Origin: Nothopassalora personata
Taxonomy: Eukaryota > Ascomycota > Dothideomycetes > Mycosphaerellales > Mycosphaerellaceae
Assembly (NCBI GenBank): GCA_033816765.1
Contig: CM066288.1
Location: forward strand, 3,596,001-3,660,000
Direction: 5' to 3'
Length of the DNA stretch: 64,000 nt
Program-made: the position numbers and the translations under genes
Shown here: positions 36,200 through 47,860 of the stretch, piece by piece
How the letters are laid out: the number at the start of each line of letters is the position of its first letter
Numbering within the stretch: the stretch's first letter is position 1
The notes under the pieces: generated by a model
Database searches by the model: none
Told to the model about the DNA's origin: nothing
What the model saw: only the letters and a program-made list of their open reading frames with translations

Positions 36200-37190
36200 A
36201 TGACATCCACAGCGAGCTGCCCTTTTCTGGACCTTCCCGTTGAGCTGCGACTTTTGGTGTATGCCCACGCAGTCTTGCACTCGCCCACCATTACTGTGGG
36301 AACCGCACCGCTCGCCGGGTCGCACGGTTGACATCCTTCATCGACGGTATGGAGGCTCGCCCTCCCCCTTCCCAGGCATACCGCAGAATCACGCGCCAGT
36401 AGTAGAAACGCGATACCGCAGCGCTCTACTATCGAATCAGGCTACCACACAGCTCACAGCCTCGACCGGGGACCCGCTCGACGATACCCACACCAACACC
36501 AAACCCGCCTACCACACGCTTTCACTTCTATGTAAGCAGGTGAAACATGAGCTCAAGAGCCACTTCTCCACCCTCTCGCGACGACAGACAAGTCTGTTCG
36601 TGCAATACCCCCACGGCCTGCACGTCCTCCATACGCTGACCCCACAGCTGTTGCGACAAGCCAGAAACATACACCTAGCAGGAGAATACGTGCCCTCCAA
36701 CTTCCATCCGCCACGCCCCGCATGTCTCCCACCACGAATGGCACCGCCTCAGGAAAAGCTTCAAGGCAACGTGACACCCAACACCGCAGAAGAGCTAGGC
36801 GACTTGATCAAGTCCATGTTTCGTGCGAACCCACAGCATCCCGTCGAGAAGCTGGAACTGAGGGTCTACTTCCCCGGCGAAGACTCCTACGGCACGGTCT
36901 GGGGAGATGACGCCTCGCCAGTCGTGATTGCGTTGCGCAACATCAGTCGGGGTGACATATCGATGGAAGTCTGGCGCGGAAGCCACGCAACGGGAGTACA
37001 TCTTGCTGCGACGCCGACGGCACAAAGGAAGCGAGTTGTCAGCACGGTCTGGCGCAAGCTTGAAGAAGGTGGTGGGCGTGGAGAGCCGCCGGCACGTGGC
37101 AGCTGGACCGTCGATCCCAAGTGGCCGATGTGGTCCTCAGAATATCCAATGTCTGACGGGCCGAGAGGAGACACAATACTCTCTCAATAG
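36200..37190 (+). CDS. 2EXR/F-box-like hypothetical protein
   Basis: Two exons, 36200-36326 and 36376-37190, joined over a 49-nt intron (GTTGAC..CCAG) to give 313 aa. The start ATG lies 10 bases after an A10 run. Residues 6-30 (CPFLDLPVELRLLVYAHAVL) are the typical opening of fungal 2EXR/F-box-like proteins, followed by the usual HTLSLLCKQVKHELKSHF block (about 97-114). The same opening occurs in the protein at 4.2 kb, but the rest is not obviously alike. The C-terminal half has no recognised domain. Function unknown. Confidence 0.72.
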
Positions 37191-38340
37191 GGCGATCCAG
37201 ACGAGCTTGGCTATGAAATGATGGGATCACGACAGTCCTGGCAGGATATGCGTTGCCTGGAACAACGGCCTTACTACTGCCCTTAGCTACTATGTACTAC
37301 CCCTTCGACGTCGATAGAGTTGAACAAAAAGCCCCTGAAAAAACGTACAGTACCTCCATCTCCATGGATATCACAGCCCTTGGCCAAGTCCTTTTCAAGA
37401 AACCAACTGCCTCGCTCCAATAATAATCCCGAACGAAACTCAAACACTCCTCGCCCTCTCTCTCTCTCTCCCAGCGCTAAGCGAGATCGGGATAATCACC
37501 ACGATGCCCTAAAATCAACCCCAGCAGCGCCCCTCGAGCGAGCCCATCATCAAGATTCAATCAAATGTAAGCCCCAATTCCAACATCCGCAGGAATACTG
37601 TACTGTACTGTACTAACACCCCCCCCCCCCCTTTGATCATCTCAATCGACCAAGCACGCCAGAGTAAAAAAAAGGCAGGCATTCGATCGCGCCACAAATC
37701 GTAACTACAGTAGGCGCAGCCAACCTCGGAACGCAACGGAAAGGGCAGACATCACAGGAGTGCAGAGGACAGAACCCGTCGTAGCGGTAGCTTGCCGAAT
37801 CTTCAAATTTTTCCCCTATCATGAAACTCAGTGAAGCTTACGCTCACGTGTCACCAACACAATGACGACATGGTCCTGGATTGTAGTAGTTGTGGTAACC
37901 TGGTTTGCCTTTGCGATATCTCGCATGTCGTTCTCTTGAGCACGTGGGCGTGCAGTGAGGCGAAAGATGCTTCGGTAAATGGTGACCATGGAGCTGGTGG
38001 TAGAGGAGAAGAAAAGATGAAACACCATCATCGAGCGGGTAATTTGTATATCATACATCGCTCTCATCTTTTGTGAGAGGAGATATAATCCTACAAAACG
38101 AGTTCGGCTCAAGTTAGGCCCTTCTTTTGTCCTTTGTCCATGGCTAGAAAACAAGTGGTATCAGCTCTGCAGTCTCTCAAATTTTGACTCCTCCGGTGCA
38201 GCACATCGCCGGTGCGCACCAATTCCCATCCAAAAGGCTTGTGTCATAGCCATTCAATCAAACTCCGATTTCCATCTGCGGGAGCGCCACGGGTGAAATA
38301 GAACATATGGACAAAGGCAAAGGGCCAGTTGGGAGCCGAG
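37191..38340. other. Gap between converging genes, 1.15 kb
   Basis: Should hold the 3' regions of the 2EXR-like and kinase genes. Contains a TACTG tandem (about 37596-37615) followed directly by a C14 run (37619-37632). No gene supported. Confidence 0.45.
37596..37632. repeat. TACTG tandem repeat followed by poly-C tract
   Basis: About four copies of TACTG, a TAACA spacer and then fourteen consecutive C bases. Poly-C of this length is also a place where the assembly may be unreliable. Confidence 0.8.
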
Positions 38341-40374
38341 CTACACTTGGAAATCCCGCCATCCTGACGGCAATCCAACCCATTCGATATCTTGATCTTC
38401 AAATTCGTCATCAAGGAAATTCTTCTCGTTGTTGCGTGATTGTGATCCATCTAGCCGTGCGAAAGACAGCGGCGGGGATGGTTTCTTCGGGGCTGGCGAT
38501 TTGTGCTGGCGCCAGTTGTCGTCTCGCCAAACTCTGCTGTGGTTGGAAGATGTGGAGCGAAGACGCGTGGGACTGCCACTGTTGTGGCGCCAGTTGGGAG
38601 TAGCTTCGCGTGCGCGTGTGGCTTTGACTTTCTTGCTGCTACCGAATGGCGTGAAACTTGCGAAAGCTTCGGAGTACTTGTTCTTCGGTGGAGTAGCTGT
38701 GGCAGGAGCGGTTGCTGCACTCTCTTGTCTGGCACGACGGAAGTTGCCGAGCGCGGCCCATTTGTCCAAGATTGACGTCGACTTGGTCTTGGGCAGGTCA
38801 GTGGCCTTCTTCTCCTCAGCGCCTGGGATGTTCATCGGCGTCGCAGAGCGTACATTGGCGTCAATGTTCGCAAGTCCTGGTCGTGGAGTGAGGCTACCAC
38901 GGTCATCTTCCTTGACAGATTGCACTCGTGGGGTGCTTGGCTTTGCTGTGCTCACGCGCTCAATGTCATTACCGGCCCCCTCGAGCGAGGAGTCCTCAAA
39001 CGGGTGACACTCTTGCAGCTCTTCTTGAAGTTCCTCTTCTTCGTCCCACAGATCGCTCCAACTCTTAGAGAAGCCATTAGTAGTGCCACCATATGGCGAC
39101 TTGCACGGCTTGGAAAAGCTGATTGGCAACGATCCAACGAACTCAGATTTGGGCTTGGCAGAGTTTGTTGACAGGAATGATTTGCCAGACTTTGTGGACT
39201 TGTAGGACATACCCAGGCCCGAGTCGAGGTTCGATGACAAGGATGCTTCATCTGCATCGACGTACTGCCATTCGGCGTTATTCGCAGTTGCTGGAAAGAG
39301 GTCCATGTCTTCGTCGCGGACAGTGGACAATTGACGCGAAGCCTTTTTGGGCGTCTTCAGCAGTGCGGCACTCCACGGGAAGGATTCGGCAGCCAGAGCC
39401 GGGCTGGAGATGGATGGAGTGCGAAGTGGCTCGCGTGCTGCAGTAGCAATAGGCACATTGTCCAATTGATCGGTGCAGAAGTCATCAAGGCTCTCGTCGT
39501 CAACAGTGAAGCTGACAACATCGTTTAGAGCCTCACGGACGGCGGCCAACGATCGATTGGCAGGGTCCAACGCCAGGCAGTGCACGAGCACATTGTACGT
39601 GTCCTGTGACATGTTGGGGAAGACATCGAATAAGCTTTGCCGGTCTCGAGCGAAGTCAGCGAACAATGGATCCTTGGCGGTAGGCGTTGCGAACGGGTTG
39701 CGCTGGAACAGGATGTTGAGCAGGACCACACCAATGGCCCAGATGTCGGCAGCCGCAGGAGAGTAGCCATAGCCATAGACGGAAGCATCGTACTGCTCCG
39801 GCGCCATGTAGCGATCAGAACCCACACCAAACTCCGTGGACCAGGTCTCGGTTGTCGCCAGGCCAAAGTCGCCGATCTTCAAGGATCCATTTCCAGTCAG
39901 GAAGATGTTCTCGGGCTTGATGTCGCGGTGAAACACATTGTGGGAGTGCATGTGGTCCACGGCACTGACGAGTTCCAACATGAAGTCACGAACATGTCCG
40001 GTCTCCAAAGGTCCCTTGCCGAGTCGGATGGCTTCGTAAAGGTCGCCATTGTTGCAAAGCTCCAGTACCATGTATTGGTGGTTCTCAGTCTCGAAGTAGT
40101 GGAGCAGATTCACAATATTTGGGTGCCTAGCGAGACGAGAGTGAATGTCGAGCTCCTCCGACCGGTCATCAATAGCAATGGCTGCTGGGCACGTGGTGAG
40201 TTCTGAGGTTGCATTTGGTTTGGTGAGGCACTTGATAGCCACGTCCTCGCCAGTAGTGTTGTCCTTCGCGGCCAGCACCATGCCAAATGAGCCATGATTA
40301 AGTGGTGAGACGGTCACAAACCGCCCATTGTCGAGACTTCTTCCGGGTTGAAAGCCATCTCGCATACAGGCCAT
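38341..40374 (-). CDS. Ser/Thr protein kinase, Ksp1/Ran1-like
   Basis: Single exon, 677 aa from ATG 40374 (MACMRDGFQPGR); the frame extends upstream only to a TTG. Kinase domain about 18-320: ATP loop NHGSFGMV (26-33), Lys48 in VAIKCL, HRDIKPENI (149-157), DFG (169-171), APEQYD, and GYGYSPAAADIWAIGVVLLNI. An insertion after the VAIK strand (NATSELTTCPAAIAIDDR) and the NHGSFGMV loop resemble fungal Ksp1/Sks1/Ran1 kinases, which act in TOR/PKA-linked nutrient signalling. The C-terminal 350 residues are disordered and Ser/Pro/Lys-rich with a short conserved-looking end (EWVGLPSGWRDF). The next upstream gene is 3 kb away, so a long leader is likely. Confidence 0.87.
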   Translation of the reverse strand: MACMRDGFQPGRSLDNGRFVTVSPLNHGSFGMVLAAKDNTTGEDVAIKCLTKPNATSELTTCPAAIAIDDRSEELDIHSRLARHPNIVNLLHYFETENHQYMVLELCNNGDLYEAIRLGKGPLETGHVRDFMLELVSAVDHMHSHNVFHRDIKPENIFLTGNGSLKIGDFGLATTETWSTEFGVGSDRYMAPEQYDASVYGYGYSPAAADIWAIGVVLLNILFQRNPFATPTAKDPLFADFARDRQSLFDVFPNMSQDTYNVLVHCLALDPANRSLAAVREALNDVVSFTVDDESLDDFCTDQLDNVPIATAAREPLRTPSISSPALAAESFPWSAALLKTPKKASRQLSTVRDEDMDLFPATANNAEWQYVDADEASLSSNLDSGLGMSYKSTKSGKSFLSTNSAKPKSEFVGSLPISFSKPCKSPYGGTTNGFSKSWSDLWDEEEELQEELQECHPFEDSSLEGAGNDIERVSTAKPSTPRVQSVKEDDRGSLTPRPGLANIDANVRSATPMNIPGAEEKKATDLPKTKSTSILDKWAALGNFRRARQESAATAPATATPPKNKYSEAFASFTPFGSSKKVKATRAREATPNWRHNSGSPTRLRSTSSNHSRVWRDDNWRQHKSPAPKKPSPPLSFARLDGSQSRNNEKNFLDDEFEDQDIEWVGLPSGWRDFQV

Positions 40375-43300
40375 GAGGTAAGTGTCCGGTAGAGTCGGGA
40401 GGGGTAGTCTGGTTCGTAAAACCAATTGAAACGTCTATGCCGTGCCAACAGTTCGGAAACTTTTCGGTAGCAAGGCTCCTCTCAACTCCGGATCCAAGAT
40501 AACGATACAATAAAAGTCGCTCAGACGCTCGCTTGCCCCAGAAACAAGGTGTGTGTGTAGCCGCAGTCGAATGCTCTCAAGGAAACGTAAGGATCGTCAA
40601 AGTTATCATTTGTACGTATTGCAACGCGGTAGGTGGTTGGCGTGTAGTCGCGTCCGTCAAGGAGCAGAGCCAGTGTCGATAGCAGTAGCAGTAGTAGAGT
40701 CGTTAATGCGTAAGAGAGGAAAAGTCCGTGGGTCCGGGTACAAGTATATGATGGAATATGTGACGGAAGAAGAGGAGAGCGGCGGCGGTCGAGTCGAATC
40801 AGAGGTCGGTGAGTTGGTGTCGGAAGAGAGAAGGAGAGGTGTCGAGTGTAGAGGTGGTGAAGGAGGACTTGTTGCCTGGAGCCAGTGCTGCCGGAGGACT
40901 GGACCGGTGTTGCGTGCTCCTTTCAAGCATCCAAAGGAGAGCTCCCCGAACAGCCTTGTCGGTATGTTTGAGGAACGCCGGGGAGAGTGGGAGGTTGGCT
41001 GTTGTTGTGGTAAGATGCTGTCGCGAGGGTCTTGGAGCTTGCTTGCGTTGCCAACACGCCTGATGACGAAAGCACGGTTCGCGGGCGAGAGCGGAAGATG
41101 ATCAGCTGCGGCGGCGGACCCGGTTGTCTGCGTATTCACATCTGAGCTCTCCGAGTTGGCGGTGGGAATAGGCTCGTAGTGGGCGTAGGGAAGCGTGTGC
41201 TCGCGCAACGGATAGCTGGCGTGGAGTGCAGGAAGGAAGGTGGGTGGCAGTGGCAGTGGCAGTGGCAGTGGAGCAGTGGCAGTGGTCGTCAGGGTCGTGG
41301 TGGAAGCTGCAAGCAGGCAGATGCGGACAGGCGGTCGCCGGGGTGAGTGCCAGGAATGCCAGGTTCTCTCGCAACTACTTCGGCAGCGGTACGCAAGCGC
41401 GGCGACCGACGAGGAAAGAGCGTCCGGGAAGGGGAAGGCGGCTCTGAGACAGCAGCAGGTGTGGTGGCAGTCGTCACAGAGCCGCAATGGCAGGCGGCCG
41501 TGTGCTGGATGTTATGAGCGTTCAGTGTGTGAGCGGTGTAGCATGCTGAGGAGCGTGTTGATGCTGAGATGCAACGACAGCAGAGAGGCGACGACGCTTC
41601 CATTGCCTTCTCTTTGGCGCCTTTGTTCTGATTCGACAGCGACCAGCGCTACTACGGAAACAGCTTACTGCATCATCCCAGGCCGTGCATCAATTAGCCG
41701 CAAAGTCTACGTGTTGCCAAAAGAAGTGGCGCTGCACGGGTGCACGACCACACGAGCGAGGCGAGCGCGTGACCGTGTGGCTCGTCGGTCTCGTCGTCAG
41801 CCCATTGCCCGCACGCGCTCTCATTGCCGATGCGTCGTATTATTACACGATCTTGCCGCCGACGTTGTGCTGCTGTCGCTCTTTGTTGCACACGTCACGA
41901 CATCGGCCCAGCTGCGATGAAACGGGCGTCTCGCAGGGACTTCGAGACTGTCCTGGGGAGCTGCTGCTGTGCTGGAAAGCTGGAGGGCCCTGTTTCAGAC
42001 ACTCCCAAAGTCTCCGAGCAAGTTCTGCTGTCATCGACTGGACTCGGCTGCGCCCGTCCACCACGAGGAACTCTACGAAATTAGCCAGGTGGGGCTTATA
42101 GGGAGACATGATGATCGGTCATCACCCCCATGATCTTCGATAGGAACTTCGTCTGCTGTGATCTCGATGGCCTGGTGAAGCTAACGATGCGGGGAGATCG
42201 AAGCCTGCAATTCAGTATAGGTACGCAAAGTAGCTGTACTGTACCTGCTATCTTGTTCTGTAGAGGATAGCTCCGTCGTCGTCCAGGAAATAGAGCACCA
42301 ATAGACTTCGCTGGTACTACACCCGCTAGCGTTGGTCCTCATGCGCAGTGTGATACCAAGTACAGCATCAGCCAGCCCACACGAATACTCTGTCCTCATC
42401 TTGGACAACCAGATCTCGTGGCTGCGCCCAAAAACTCCAAATGGACTTTCAATCCATCTCTAGAAGCTTGCTCGCCGCCTGTCTCAGTTCCTGAATCGCT
42501 TGCTGTTGGTTTCCGTCGTTGTCAGCTCGTCGTCGAGTCCGAGTCCACGAAGCGCCTCTTCTCCAAACCCGAAATGAGTGCATGATCATCGGTAGCGGGT
42601 CGGATAGGCGCATCTCGAGCGTGCGTTAAGGTCCATTCCACGCGCGACATGAGCCAATCTGTCTCGACCCGTGCCGCCTTTCATGCCAACGCAACAGAAG
42701 AGACGGTGTAACGAGCGGTGAAGCAGAGCAGGAAAGACAACTCAAAGACACGAAGGTCATCACAACTACCAATACGGCCTATGAGATCGCGTAGTCCTGG
42801 AGAGTATTTTATCAAGCATATCGTACGTGCAGCAGTGTTTTCCATGTTGGCATGAAAGCAGTGTAGCTTGATGCAGGCTGTTTCGGCCAGATCCTGCACG
42901 TCGAGCAGCGCTTCCGAGTCTGATAGGTATATCCTCGGCAGGGACATTGAGGGCTGCAGTTGTGATGTTTAACAATATGTACCGTAATGGCGGTGAAGAG
43001 ATACGTCCTTCTGGCGACTAGATTTGCAGCCAGGTTTGCAGAGACTCGTCCAGACGGAGGTGTTGGCACGTTCTCGAAGCACTCATTAGGGTAAAGTCGA
43101 GCCTGATGTGCTGTCTCAAGCTCCACTGGCACTATAAACGCCACGAAAGTCACACTACAGATTAGATACTGCTTGTCAAGGGGAAACGTTCGTTGATGCG
43201 CGCCTCGCTCTACGCAGCTTGATATCGCTGTCGCGTTCAGGAGCCCTCGGTGCATTTGTAGATCTTGGGCCCGGAGCGGGAGAAATTGTTGCCGCGTGCA

Positions 43301-43376
43301 TGGTTGCCCTGGCAGTAGTCTCACGCCACCAGGCACGCTTCCTTCACCTCACCACAAGCACATATGACTCCCAAAC
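40375..43376. other. Gene-poor divergent region, 3 kb
   Basis: The longest stretch here without a convincing gene, between the kinase and UTR4 starts. The part next to the kinase (40.4-41.7 kb) is purine-rich on the plus strand (C/T-rich on the kinase-sense strand), and includes a GGCAGT repeat at 41245-41285. That suits a long kinase 5' leader and promoter, as is common for nutrient-signalling kinases. A 276-codon minus-strand frame (40657-41487) is open but encodes only Pro/Ser/Thr simple sequence without a conserved start. From 41.8 to 43.3 kb I see nothing. Confidence 0.4.
41245..41285. repeat. (GGCAGT)n imperfect hexanucleotide repeat
   Basis: Six to seven GGCAGT units, one interrupted by GAGCAGT, in the presumed kinase leader/promoter. 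Confidence 0.75.
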
Positions 43377-44576
43377 ATGGAAGGTGTGAAGTGTGTGCTA
43401 CTCGATATTGGTGAGACCTGGTTGATCAGTAGGTACACCAGTCGTTAGACACTGACTTGTCACAGAGGGTACGGTCTGTCCCATTAGCTTCGTCAAAGAC
43501 ACTTTGTAGGTGATCAGCGCTGCTCAGCGGTTTCTCTACTCCTCTATCCACTCTTATGAAACGTGCGGCGTGTCACTGACCATGAAGGTTCCCATATGCT
43601 CTTCGAGCACTGCCGGAGGTACTCGCCAGCAAATGGAATGATCCTGAATTCACACCATTCCGCGATGCATTCCCCGAGCACTTTCGAAGCGACTCCAGTG
43701 CGCTCCAAGCGCATGTGGAAGATTTGACCAAGCGCGACGTGAAGATTGCCTATCTCAAGAACCTTCAGGGCTTCCTCTGGGAGAATGGCTACAGGACAGG
43801 CGCCTACTCGACCCCCTTATTTCCAGACGTGGCACCAACGCTGAAGCAATGGAAGGATGCGGGTTATGCATTAGCAATCTACTCCTCAGGCAGCGTCTTC
43901 GCGCAGAAGCTGCTCTTTGGGCACGTGCAGGTGGCAGATGATGACAAGCTGGCGTCGAAGAAGCGCAACCGACCGGTTGATCACGTTGCCGAAGATGAAG
44001 CATCGGCGACCGATGCACCGCCTCCAAGCAAATTCAAGAAGACGACATCCCTCGCATACGGTGAAGCTGTGGAGCTTTCCCCTCTTGATGACCTGGACAC
44101 CAAGTTTGGTGCCGAATCAGGCACAGGTGACGCGACCAACCGGGCTGCTGCTAACGACATTGAGAAGGCTTCTGATGCCACTATCGAGGGACTCACGGCC
44201 AAGCCACAGGAGGACGGGGCCATGTCTCACAAGCTTGAGACTGAAGACCTGACTCCACTGTTCAACGGCGGTTGGTACGACACCACGAATTCTGGACTCA
44301 AAACCGAGGGCAGCAGCTACAGCAAAATTGCCAAGTCGCTCAAGGTACGTCCTGCATTACTGATCACATCTACGACTAATAACGTCGCTTCAGTATGCTC
44401 CAGAACAGGTGCTCTTCCTAAGTGATAATGTCAAGGAGGTCGATGCTGCCATTGGTGCTGGCATGAAGTCGTTCCTCGTAGACCGGCCTGGAAACGCAGC
44501 CGTATCGGACGCTGACAAGAAGAGATTGAACATCGTGACTTCCCTGGATCAGGTCAACTTAACGAAGGCTGCTTAG
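43377..44576 (+). CDS. utr4: Enolase-phosphatase E1 (acireductone synthase), methionine salvage
   Basis: Four exons: 43377-43410, 43466-43505, 43588-44344, 44394-44576, giving 337 aa. HAD motif I is LLDIEGTVCP (D10, E12, T14), assembled across the first intron. SSGSVFAQKLLFG is motif II, GLKTEGSSYSKIAKSL holds the motif III lysine, and VLFLSDNVKEVDAA is motif IV. The enzyme converts 2,3-diketomethylthiopentyl-1-phosphate to acireductone in the methionine salvage pathway, with Mg2+. Yeast Utr4 is about 227 aa; this protein has an extra block of roughly 100 residues (about 142-245) between LLFGHVQ and FNGGWYDTTNSG. The block is rich in Lys, Asp, Glu and Ala, with two basic patches (KKRNRP, KFKK). 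It lies in the same exon with no splice sites that would remove it cleanly. Confidence 0.93.
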
Positions 44577-47158
44577 GGTAAGCTCGAGGTACATGTCTCG
44601 ACGATGAGCTGGAGCTATTCATAGAGAGCACTGGTCATTATCTCGGAATGCGGCAGCATAAGTGTAAGACGCTTTACGTACCGCAACGGGCATGAGCAGA
44701 TCTGGAGCAGCAGCCTTGGATGGATGTGGCTCAGTAGCATGTCTTTGCAACAGGACTTCAGGTCTTATTATGGAATATATCTCACACCGAAGACGGGTGC
44801 ACAGCGACGGCTCGTCACGCTGACATACCACAGGGTAGCCGATTGTTGTTCTCGGCAATATGGCCGCGATAGCGCGAATCGAATGCAACAGTGAACAAAA
44901 CTTTCATGAGCACCGTGTCGCACGCCCCTTGTGCCCAGCCGCCTTCACCACCGCCTGGATCTGTGATCACTATTTCGCACATCCAAGTCAATCATGATGT
45001 CGCAAACCGTCTACTGATCCTCCCTCAACCACTAGACAACCTCAATCCATGACTAATCTACACTCGCAAGGCATCCACGGGCCAGCCGATGCGCCACCTA
45101 GCTATGAAGCAACACAATTGTCTTATCAAGTATATGCTACGCCGTTTGAACAGAATAGACATAGCTAATACAGCGATAGATTGCCACCATCAGAACTGTG
45201 ACAATGCAGCAACACAGCCCCGGCCCAACAATCGGACCGCACCTGATACGGTCTGGCGAGCTACTCTCAGAACAAGCTGATCTCATCAGCATCACTTCTC
45301 ACACCAGCTACGACGACATGCTCAAGCTATTACACGCCCGCTTCCAAGCACGATCTGGCATCGAAGCACCAAGCAAGACGATGTCGTTCTACTGCAGGAT
45401 CGCTATCATATACGATGGAATCCGCATACTCCTCAATAATGACAGCTGGCCACTGGCGAAGTCTTTACTGCTATCGACGACGAATGAGTGTCGAACGAGA
45501 CCTCCTGCCAGGAGCGCAGATCTTATCTTCATGTTTGCGGCGAAGCCGAAGGACGAAGTAAGGTCAAAGGGACGGCGGTTCCCAGCCTTGTTTGCAAAGG
45601 AAGAAGGCAGCTCGACATGCTTGATAGAGCTACTGCTTTAGCAGAATCGAGCAGCGCAAATTGGGGTCGGAAAGATACCCAGAGAATACGCCCGGTGATG
45701 GATAGGCTCACGTAAAGCGCCAGATCCTGTCCTCTTGGCTGTCACATATCGTTGTCCCCATTCCCCAGTCTGCTCGAGTCACCGTGAGACCAGCTCAAGA
45801 AGGACTCGGCGCTGAGCACGACCTCTGATCCCTCGACATCACCTAGTTCTCCATCACTCGCCGTGTCCGGAGGAAGCTTTCTGACATTTAGCTAGTTGCG
45901 GTGGGCCATGAAGCGACTCTGTTCAGGTTCTGATCCTCACACCAAAGCACGCTCTGTCAATCTCCGTACTGCCCGCAGCACTCTACATCTTACCTTCGTC
46001 CAACCCTCGGGCATTCCGCGAATGCTAGGAGCGACTCCTATTGAACAATCACCCCTTCGTGCCTCTTTGGAGGCACGTTGACTGCCCATGACTCTGGACA
46101 CGCGTAGATGTACAACTTCAACTACATGTTTGTGCCCATCCCCTTCATCAGAACACTTCGAACGCCTACAAATGGAAGGCTTGTCAGCTATCTCGAGCAG
46201 CACGTGGTAATGTCGTAGCAAGCGTCGTGAGCAGCGGAGCGCAGCGCAAGGTGCTATACATATCTCTTCTGAAACCGCAGGTACCTGGGCTACTGCTCGC
46301 TTTCTGGTACGTACTTGCCCAATTGTACTGATCCACTTTGACGTGCGTATTCAGAGCGTCCTCGCACTGGGTGATCCTGAGCGTCGCACTGAAGGCAAGC
46401 AACGTGTTCTTGATGTCGTTTACGTCTCAGTCAAAGGCTCGGATAGCGACCTCAAACTGGTGAATCAGGAAGTCTGCGTGGGTAGTCGTGTTCGAGAGGA
46501 GTGACATGTCTCTTTAAGTGCCTGGGCGTGCTCCGAGCCACCGATTTTGCTTGTTGTCGATGAATACGAACTCGAAACGTTGGATCTCGGTGATGACAGG
46601 CTGCGACCACGTGATAGAGATATCAGGTCGTCGACCAATGTACTAAAAACGCTGACCGAGAATTGCTCGACGCTCTCAGCGTAGCTTGGGAGGTGTTCGT
46701 CAAGCATGGTGACGATCGCGAAGAAGCAAACGCAGCGACTGGCCAGATAGATGTACTTCGATATGGTCGTGCTTGATTTAGCAGCTGCCGGAGGAAATGT
46801 ACATGTGAGTTCATCCGCCTGAGTGAATGCATTCGATTCTGAGCGGTCGCCGCGGCTGTTACATGCTTCGAGGCTTTCGGGCCCACGAGCGGTTTCAACA
46901 CAGCTAGCTGTACGCAACGAAGGTATCACCAATCGCGTGAGGCGTATGACAGGCTGTGAGATGATCTGTGCGCATGTATATGCTACAACCGGCATTCATT
47001 CGTGCAGAGGTTCGTCTGCCATTGTGGTAAATGCAATGCGCAGTGGATTTCCCCTTCCTCCAGGCCCTGCAAAAGCGCGTGCGCTGCTGAACGAGCCACT
47101 TTCCCTGGGTCCAACGCCTCGCCGAACGCTATGTCGTACTGTGCCGCCGAATCATCGA
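44577..47158. other. Gene-poor stretch with one doubtful small gene
   Basis: 2.6 kb between UTR4 and BET1. Apart from the frame at 45204-45715, listed separately, I see only overlapping short frames on both strands without domains. The 176-codon minus-strand frame at 46465-46995 shows some hydrophobic and Ser-rich stretches but no recognisable family; it could be a remnant. Confidence 0.4.
45204..45715 (+). CDS. Doubtful hypothetical protein
   Basis: A frame opens at ATG 45204 (MQQHSPGPTIGPH) and runs 146 codons unspliced to 45641. An alternative model splices out 45558-45610 (GTAAGG..GCAG, 53 nt) and continues as LDMLDRATALAESSSANWG to a stop at 45713-45715, giving about 152 aa. The middle (DDMLKLLHARFQARSG and FYCRIAIIYDGIRILL) has a regular hydrophobic pattern and coding-like composition. 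I do not recognise the family. Either model could be right, or this may be a non-coding frame. Confidence 0.3.
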
Positions 47159-47860
47159 TCAAAACAGCCATACATATGCAAACAAGAAGAACACGAACAG
47201 GAAGAAGCCCACCCAGACTTTCCAACCAACACCGGTCCTCTCTGCCATCCGGAGCATCCTGTTCATAGTCCCTCGCAAACGATTCCGTGTTCCCTCAAAC
47301 CCGTCATTCATCTTCTCGGCCAGTGCAGTACTGTCACGGATCTCGTCGCCGATAGCCATGGTGAGCTGTAACATGTCAATATCTCCTGTATCATAATGCT
47401 GCCGTTCATGCTTACATCCTTGAGCATCTTCACCTTCTTGCTCATCTCGCTCGCCTGGTCATCATTCTGACTTTCCAGCTCGCTCAATACCGTATCGCTG
47501 TACTGGCCCTTTTTGTCCGGCGTTGCTGACCTGAAACCGCCGTCTCCATTACTCCTTCCGCCTATTTCGCTGCTGTTTCCTGGGTACGCGCTGAAGCCGC
47601 CGCGTGAAGGTGGGTATGCATTATGGGTCGAGGACGGATCGCTGCTATCCACTCCGTAGGGTGAGCTCCCGTACGGCGCATTTCTCGAGGATGATCTGGG
47701 AGGAGCGGATGAAGCTGATGCGGCGGATGAAGGTCGGGAGCGGGTTTGGTCGTAGGAGGAGAAGAGAGCATTGCGCGCATCTCGCTGATGGAATCTATGC
47801 ACTCGTTAGACTGTCGATCCAAGCAGTACTCTCCAGCAGTAAGATATACCTTGAAGCCAT
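47159..47860 (-). CDS. bet1: ER-Golgi SNARE Bet1
   Basis: Three exons: 47860-47850, 47794-47416, 47365-47159, 198 aa. Exon 1 is only 11 nt (MAS plus two bases) and joins to give MASRFHQRDARNALFSSYD, the typical Bet1 opening. Residues 20-95 are a Ser/Pro/Gly-rich linker. The SNARE motif runs about 100-165 (SDTVLSELESQNDDQ, LKDLTMAIGDEIRDSTALAEK, NRLRGTMNRMLRMAE). A C-terminal tail anchor follows (GWKVWVGFFLFVFFLFAYVW, 176-195). Bet1 is the Qc-SNARE of the complex with Sed5, Bos1 and Sec22 for COPII vesicle fusion at the Golgi. Both introns (55 and 50 nt) have standard GT..AG ends. Confidence 0.94.

Noticed and set aside
40657..41487. 276-codon minus-strand frame upstream of the kinase
   Set aside because: Simple Pro/Ser/Thr/Arg sequence through a hexanucleotide repeat, no conserved start or domain; better read as leader/promoter.
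46465..46995. 176-codon minus-strand frame between UTR4 and BET1
   Set aside because: No recognisable domain, overlapping open frames on both strands, no splice context; kept only as a note in the gene-poor stretch.
46823..47371. 182-codon plus-strand frame over BET1 exon 3
   Set aside because: Antisense shadow of the conserved SNARE and tail-anchor exon.
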